This document shows positions 59,873 through 64,000 of a stretch of 64,000 nt of DNA, in pieces; positions within the stretch are counted from its first letter, which is position 1, and each line of letters begins with the position of its first letter. The position numbers and the translations under genes are program-made. The DNA lies in the NCBI RefSeq assembly GCF_000526415.1, contig NZ_JAGA01000002.1:640001-704000 (forward strand), given 5' to 3'. The notes beneath the pieces are model-generated. The model saw nothing but the letters and a program-made list of their open reading frames with translations, searched no databases and was not told the origin of the DNA. This DNA is from Kallotenue papyrolyticum (GTDB taxonomy: Bacteria > Chloroflexota > Chloroflexia > Chloroflexales > Kallotenuaceae).

Positions 59873-60248
59873 GGTGCCCTCCTGAGTGTTGGCGTTCGGC
59901 GCTGCCGTAGCACGTGATGTGCCGGCTATGCCCGGCGAACGTCGCATACGACAGCCGGCGCCGGCAGAACAGGCCACTCTGTTGGTAGGATAGCACGCGT
60001 GTGCTGGTTGCGCAAGCGGGTGTATCACAAGTCACAGAGAGAGCATGCCGCATGGATGAGGGGCGAGAGCGATCGCCAGCCACTGGCGATGTGCCCTAGT
60101 TCGGCTCGCCGAGTACCGGGCAGGCGACCCGGGTTTTCTGTGCAGCACGAGAGAGGCGAGTGAGGCATCAAGTCAGCAGATGATCACGAAGGAGGGCCCT
60201 AGGCGGGTTGGCGGTCGAGCCACGAGGCTGTGTCGAGATCAATCCTAA
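59873..60248. other. Intergenic region between selC and the small gene
   Basis: No gene is seen. ATCGCCAG (60072-60079) and CTGGCGAT (60083-60090) form a perfect 8-bp hairpin with a 3-nt loop that might end the selC transcript, though no T-run follows. Confidence 0.4.
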
Positions 60249-60342
60249 CGGGAGCGTGTGGGAGTCGAACCCACCGGCGAGGCTCGTCACCCCGCCCAAC
60301 CGTTTTGAAGACGGCGGCCGGCACCGGCCAACATCCGCTCCC
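60249..60342 (-). tRNA. selC: Selenocysteine tRNA (anticodon UCA)
   Basis: The minus strand gives a 94-nt tRNA. The acceptor is GGGAGCG/CGCTCCC with discriminator G; CCA is not encoded. The D arm is GGCCG-GTGC-CGGCC. The anticodon arm GCCGT-CTTCAAA-ACGGT has anticodon UCA. The long variable arm is GGCGGGG-TGACGAG-CCTCGCC, and the T arm is GTGGG-TTCGACT-CCCAC. The UCA anticodon, long extra arm and TTCGACT loop match bacterial tRNA-Sec. The eighth acceptor pair would be G-A, so the bacterial 8/5 form is not fully clean. No selA, selB, selD or selenoprotein gene is seen in this window. Confidence 0.88.
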
Positions 60343-60385
60343 GCCTGGTATGCTACGCGAGCGGCGGACGTTCGTCAAGGGCGCG

Positions 60386-61114
60386 TCAGTAGAAGTTGGC
60401 GTTGAACTCGATCTCCCATTCACGCAGCGCCTGCTGTAGCCGGGCGGGCGTGAGATAGCCCAGGCTGACCAGTGCATCGCCCAGCCGCAGATGCTGCCCG
60501 CTGTGTTGGAGCGCCTGCTGATGGCTCAGGGCCTGGCAGAGTTGCGCGCGCGTCACGAAGTTGCGCCGCACCAGAAAGGCACCGAGTGGTCCCATGCCGC
60601 GTTCGGGATTATGATCAAGGGTCTCGGATTGTGCCATGATTGCGCCGGCGAGCTGCTGGGGCGTGATGTACTTGAGCCGCAGCAGGACCTCGCCCAGGCG
60701 CAGTCGCTGGCCGTGCCGTGCCAGACGTTGTTGTTCCTGCAGGGCCATGGCCAGTTGCGCCTCGGTGATCACGCGCGCCTCCAGCAGGGCTTCGCCCAGC
60801 AGGTAGCGCCGTTGGGGCGTGGAGGGCGTGCTCGGCGGCGCCTGCGCCAGCGAGGCTTCTTCTAACAACAGACGAATCTGCAGAATTTCACGCTCTTCCC
60901 GGGCTTGGGCATGGTGCGGATTGAGGGACAGGAGATGGTCAATGCAGCGTAACGCCTGCTCGGTAGTGGTCATGGCGCGGCTGATCCAGAACCAGGCGCT
61001 CTCGTTTTTGGGATCGCGCTGCAACACACGGAGCAGGTGAACGCGGGCAGTCTGACGATCACCATGCTGCACAGCAGCGATGCCGGCCTGTAGCTCGGCC
61101 TGCACGTCTTCCAT
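60386..61114 (-). CDS. TPR protein with three MshEN/GspE-N-type repeats
   Basis: From the ATG at 61114 (GGAG 9 bp upstream) it has 242 aa. Residues 1-75 are TPR-like (GIAAVQHGDRQTARVHLLRVLQRDPKNESAWFWISRA). Then three repeats follow: LLGEALLEARVITEAQLAMALQEQQ, LRLGEVLLRLKYITPQQLAGAIMAQ with LGAFLVRRNFVTRAQLCQALSHQQ between, and LRLGDALVSLGYLTPARLQQALREW, quoted by core segments. These resemble the N-terminal repeats of type II/IV secretion ATPases, some of which bind cyclic-di-GMP. No ATPase is attached. The function is unknown. Confidence 0.78.
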   Translation of the reverse strand: MEDVQAELQAGIAAVQHGDRQTARVHLLRVLQRDPKNESAWFWISRAMTTTEQALRCIDHLLSLNPHHAQAREEREILQIRLLLEEASLAQAPPSTPSTPQRRYLLGEALLEARVITEAQLAMALQEQQRLARHGQRLRLGEVLLRLKYITPQQLAGAIMAQSETLDHNPERGMGPLGAFLVRRNFVTRAQLCQALSHQQALQHSGQHLRLGDALVSLGYLTPARLQQALREWEIEFNANFY

Positions 61115-61275
61115 AATCAGCACTCCACTCGGCACACTGTTTCTACAGACATACTGCGTGGCGCGTCACCTGTCTAGACAGGATCGGTCATGCTTTCGGC
61201 TGGGCATTGGTCTGGGTTGGCAACCGGACCGTGCTATCTTGTCAGCCGGGCCTCAATCGGGCACAAAGCGTATGC

Positions 61276-61281
61276 TATAAT
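61276..61281 (+). promoter_or_regulatory. Extended -10 promoter of the two-gene operon at 61303
   Basis: TATAAT at 61276-61281 is preceded by TGc, 21 bp before the ATG at 61303. No clear -35. Confidence 0.55.
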
Positions 61282-61302
61282 CCCTGTGAAGGAGCCGTGC
61301 CG

Positions 61303-62421
61303 ATGACCAGCCATTTCCCTGATGGCATGCCGCCGGTAGCACCAGCGACACTGGCGCAGGTTGTGCGCCGTTTGCCCGGGCGGGGGACCATTCTGGTACG
61401 TCCAGGGAGTCGCGTCGAGCCGGATGATCAGATCGCCCAGGCCAGCGCGGCGGCACCGCCGGTCCTGATCGATGTTGCCGGCGCGTTGGAGATCGAACCG
61501 CGCGCGGTGCCACGGCGGGTGCGCAAGCGCGTCGGCGAGCACGTCGTTGCCCAGGAACTGCTGGCGCGGCGTGGCGGCCGGCGCGTCCATGCACCGGTGA
61601 ATGGCGTGATCAGCGCGATCGATGCAGAGCTGGGCGTGGTGGTGATCAGGCCGGAGCCGACGCAGACCACGCTCACGGCGGCGGTGCGCGGCTACGTCGT
61701 CGCGGTCGAGCCAGACCGCAGCGTCACCATCGAAACACCGGCAGCCGTGATCCAGGGCGTCTTCGGCATGGGCGGCGAGCAGTTCGGTGTGCTGCGCCTG
61801 CTGGTCACCGATCGGCACGACCTGATCACGCCCGAGCTGATCGACGCGCGGAGCGCCTATGCCCTGATCATTGGCGGCGCCGGTATCACCGCCGAAGCGC
61901 TGCGCAAGGCGCAACAGGAACAGGTGCGTGGCGTGATCGTCGGCGGGATCGAGCCGGATGAACTGCGCGCGTTCCTGGGCGCGACCCTGACCGATGACTG
62001 GTATGCCTACGGCCACGATCCGGCGCTGGCTGCGGTCACGCCAACGCTGTTGGTGACCGAGGGTTTTGGCGTGCATCCCATGGCCGAGCCGCTGTTCGAG
62101 CTCCTGACCCGCTACGATCGCCAGGAAGCGCTGCTCGAAGGGCACACGACCTTTTGGCCCGCGCCGCGCCGCCCACGGCTGGTGATCCCGTTGCCGCGAC
62201 TGCCCGGCGGTCAGCCGCTCCAATCCGCCCCCGAGCTGCGCGTCGGCGCGATTGTGCGCTGTGTTGACGAAGGTCACCTCGGCGCTGTCGGACGCGTCAC
62301 GGCGCTGGCGGCGCAGGGCCGGCTGCCATACGGCGTGCGCGCTGCGACGGCGACGGTTCGAATCGGCGAGCACGAACAGATTATCCTGCCTCAGACTGCC
62401 TTGGAAGTGATCAGCTCGTGA
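61303..62421 (+). CDS. Protein with biotinyl/lipoyl-like barrel domain, unknown function
   Basis: The 372-aa protein starts at an ATG after AAGGAG. Residues about 25-150 read like a barrel-sandwich (RnfC/lipoyl-like) fold: GRGTILVRPGSRVEPDDQIAQ, RVRKRVGEHVVAQELLARRGGRRVHAPVNGVISAIDAELGVVVIRP, given in outline. The middle, SAYALIIGGAGITAEALRKAQQEQVRGVIVGGIEPDELRAFL, looks like an alpha/beta domain, and the end (VGAIVRCVDEGHLGAVGRVTALAAQGRLPYGVRAATATVRI) like a KOW/SH3 barrel. Similar genes occur next to signalling genes in Chloroflexota, from memory. It overlaps the histidine kinase gene by 4 bp. Confidence 0.7.
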   Translation: MTSHFPDGMPPVAPATLAQVVRRLPGRGTILVRPGSRVEPDDQIAQASAAAPPVLIDVAGALEIEPRAVPRRVRKRVGEHVVAQELLARRGGRRVHAPVNGVISAIDAELGVVVIRPEPTQTTLTAAVRGYVVAVEPDRSVTIETPAAVIQGVFGMGGEQFGVLRLLVTDRHDLITPELIDARSAYALIIGGAGITAEALRKAQQEQVRGVIVGGIEPDELRAFLGATLTDDWYAYGHDPALAAVTPTLLVTEGFGVHPMAEPLFELLTRYDRQEALLEGHTTFWPAPRRPRLVIPLPRLPGGQPLQSAPELRVGAIVRCVDEGHLGAVGRVTALAAQGRLPYGVRAATATVRIGEHEQIILPQTALEVISS

Positions 62422-63995
62422 TACCCGTGCGACATGCATCCGCGCCTCTTGCAGGCGATCAGACTAGCGCGCGCATTCTGGTGGTGGATGATGAGCCATC
62501 CATTTGCCTGGTATTGCGTAAATGTCTGGCGCTGGACGGCCTGCGGGTGGAAACGGCCACCAATCCGCATCAGGCGCTCGCGCGGCTGACGCATGAGCCC
62601 TTCGATCTGCTGGTAGCCGATATCAGCATGCCGGAGATGAATGGGCTGGAGCTGGCCGAGCAGGCGCGCGCGCACCAAACGCTCCTGGGCGTGATCATCA
62701 TGACGGCCTATGGTTCTGCCGAGAACCTGACGCGCGCGCTGCGCATCGGCATTGCCGACTTCATCGCTAAGCCCTTCAATATCGAAGATATGCGCCTGGC
62801 CGTCCGTCGCGCCCTGGAGCGCCAGCGCCTGCAGCGTGAAAATATGCGTCTGCACATGCTGACGCAGATCCTGGAGTACAGCCAGCGTCTCAACAGCACG
62901 CTCGATCTGGAGACGTTGTACCGCATCATCGCCGAGATCGTGGCGGGCGAAAGCGGAGCGCAGGGAGTTGAACTCTGGCTGGCCAACGAGGCGCAGGTCC
63001 TGCGTCTGGTGTATCGTCAGGGCGCGCTGGCCGAGCGCGCCGCTGCTGCAGCGCGCGTTGCCGAGCAGTGCTATTGCAGCGGCGAGCTCCAACACGTGAC
63101 GCTTGATAGGCCGCAGGGACACGTCGTGGTGGGCATGCCACTGCGCGTCCAGGACGAGCGCCTTGGCGCGCTGGTTTCGGTGCATAATGCATCGCCGCCG
63201 CGCTCGTATCATGAAGCGTTGAGCCTGATCGCCAACCAGGCGGCGCAGGCGATCCATAACGCCCATCAATATCATACGCTGCGCGAGCTGGATCGCCTTA
63301 AGAGCGAATTCATCGGTATCGCCTCGCACGAGCTGCGCACGCCGCTCTCGCTGGTGCTGGGCTATAGCTCGCTTCTGCGCCATCGTCTGCAGGGGCAGGA
63401 GCGCGAACTGATCCAGCAGGTCATCGACGGTGCGCGGCGCATGAGCGATATCATCGACGATCTGATCAACCTACGCGGTGCTGAGGTTGGCCAGGTGCCT
63501 CTCGCGCTCGAGACGGTTGACCTCTGGGAGTTGCTGCGTCTGGCGGTTCAGGAGCTGCAGGCACTGGCGGCCACGCGGCAGATCACGGTGCAGGTGCAGA
63601 CGCCGCCGCAGCCACTGCTGATGCAGGCAGATCGGGCCAAACTGGCGCTGGTCTTCGGCCATCTGATCGACAACGCTACTAAGTTCAACGAGCCCGGCGG
63701 CGTAGTGCGCGTCAGCGCCGCGCAAGGAGAGCGTGAAGGACGGGTCTGGGCGCTGATCGAGGTGCAGGATACTGGCTGGGGCATCGCGGAGCACGATCTG
63801 GCGCATATCTTCGATCGCTTCTACCAGGCTGCGCCATCGGCGACGCGGCCACGCAATGGCCTGGGCATCGGCCTATCGCTGTCACGCACCTTTGTTGAGT
63901 TGCACGGCGGACGCATCGAGGTCGAGAGTCGGTCCGGTCAGGGCAGTACATTTCGCATCTGGTTGCCGGTGCGCACGCCGGCAAGCGGGGAGTAA
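62418..63995 (+). CDS. Hybrid signalling protein: receiver-GAF-histidine kinase
   Basis: The 525-aa cytosolic protein starts at GTG, overlapping the previous stop (GTGA). The receiver (about 18-130) is complete, with ILVVDDEPS, Asp68 in LLVADISMP, Thr in IIMTAYG and Lys118 in IAKPF. A GAF-type domain (about 150-285) follows. HisKA has His304 in IASHELRTPL. The HATPase has HLIDNATKFNEPGG, DTGWGIAEHDLAHIFDRFYQ and GLGIGLSLSRTFVELHGG. Because the receiver comes first, it may be phosphorylated by another kinase and then regulate its own kinase. No partner is next to it within the window. Confidence 0.95.
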   Translation: MIPVRHASAPLAGDQTSARILVVDDEPSICLVLRKCLALDGLRVETATNPHQALARLTHEPFDLLVADISMPEMNGLELAEQARAHQTLLGVIIMTAYGSAENLTRALRIGIADFIAKPFNIEDMRLAVRRALERQRLQRENMRLHMLTQILEYSQRLNSTLDLETLYRIIAEIVAGESGAQGVELWLANEAQVLRLVYRQGALAERAAAAARVAEQCYCSGELQHVTLDRPQGHVVVGMPLRVQDERLGALVSVHNASPPRSYHEALSLIANQAAQAIHNAHQYHTLRELDRLKSEFIGIASHELRTPLSLVLGYSSLLRHRLQGQERELIQQVIDGARRMSDIIDDLINLRGAEVGQVPLALETVDLWELLRLAVQELQALAATRQITVQVQTPPQPLLMQADRAKLALVFGHLIDNATKFNEPGGVVRVSAAQGEREGRVWALIEVQDTGWGIAEHDLAHIFDRFYQAAPSATRPRNGLGIGLSLSRTFVELHGGRIEVESRSGQGSTFRIWLPVRTPASGE

Positions 63996-64000
63996 GGGCG

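Noticed and set aside
61234-62439. 401-codon minus-strand frame
   Set aside because: It lies exactly opposite the plus-strand gene at 61303 and is its codon-position shadow.

Overview
The window looks like a chromosome segment of a high-GC, probably filamentous member of the Chloroflexota (class Chloroflexia is my best guess). This rests on protein style: several Hanks-type kinases with YRDLKPAN/FRDLKPAN loops and GYAPPEQY motifs, membrane proteins with paired FGYP/YFERARFE modules, and secreted proteins ending in a Pro/Ser-rich spacer plus an LPLxxR/K-like tail. No database search was possible, so the taxonomic call is inference. No rRNA, CRISPR array, intact insertion sequence or prophage is visible. 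Two tRNA genes are present: tRNA-Val(CAC), and a tRNA with a UCA anticodon and long variable arm that reads as selenocysteine tRNA (selC).

Left part (1-16 kb) is mostly housekeeping: the start of trpC, apt, two tandem CbiX-type chelatase paralogues, a polysaccharide flippase gene cut by an in-frame amber codon, an isocitrate/isopropylmalate dehydrogenase family enzyme, then a complete riboflavin operon (ribD-ribE-ribBA-ribH) behind a textbook FMN riboswitch with its own terminator. After it come a PolX-family protein whose polymerase catalytic residues look degenerate, a HIT hydrolase, glnA, and a protein kinase with a beta-propeller sensor domain.

From about 16.6 to 24.6 kb the sequence is patchy and much of it AT-rich. 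It holds a PhoR/PhoB-like two-component system operon with a membrane-anchored glycosidase-like protein, a LuxR-type regulator with a degenerate receiver, several small membrane or secreted proteins (one frameshifted, one amber-interrupted), and two arrays of GTAAC-like pentamers spaced exactly 11 bp. I regard this as an accessory signalling island.

From 24.6 to 34.9 kb are a kinase-zinc-ribbon-FHA protein, a MurG-like glycosyltransferase, mltG, aroE, a prepilin-peptidase-like protein, thyX, a cyclodeaminase-family protein, a two-cNMP-domain/ferredoxin fusion, a TSUP permease half and a Cys/Met-metabolism PLP enzyme. From 35.2 to 56 kb is an exopolysaccharide cluster: a degenerate GGDEF membrane protein, the initiating sugar-phosphate transferase, a Wzz-like protein, a cohesin-like protein next to a dockerin-bearing beta-helix protein, a Wzy-like polymerase, a membrane glycosyltransferase, six soluble or membrane glycosyltransferases, a phytase-like protein, a GHL15-like lipoprotein and a secreted beta-propeller. 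Three of the secreted proteins share the C-terminal LP-type tail, which makes the cluster a candidate for both making a surface polymer and decorating it. No flippase lies inside the cluster.

Right part (56-64 kb) holds an AIM24-like protein, adk, tRNA-Val, a YcaQ-like protein, selC, a TPR/MshEN-repeat protein, a biotinyl/lipoyl-like-domain protein and a receiver-GAF-histidine kinase hybrid.
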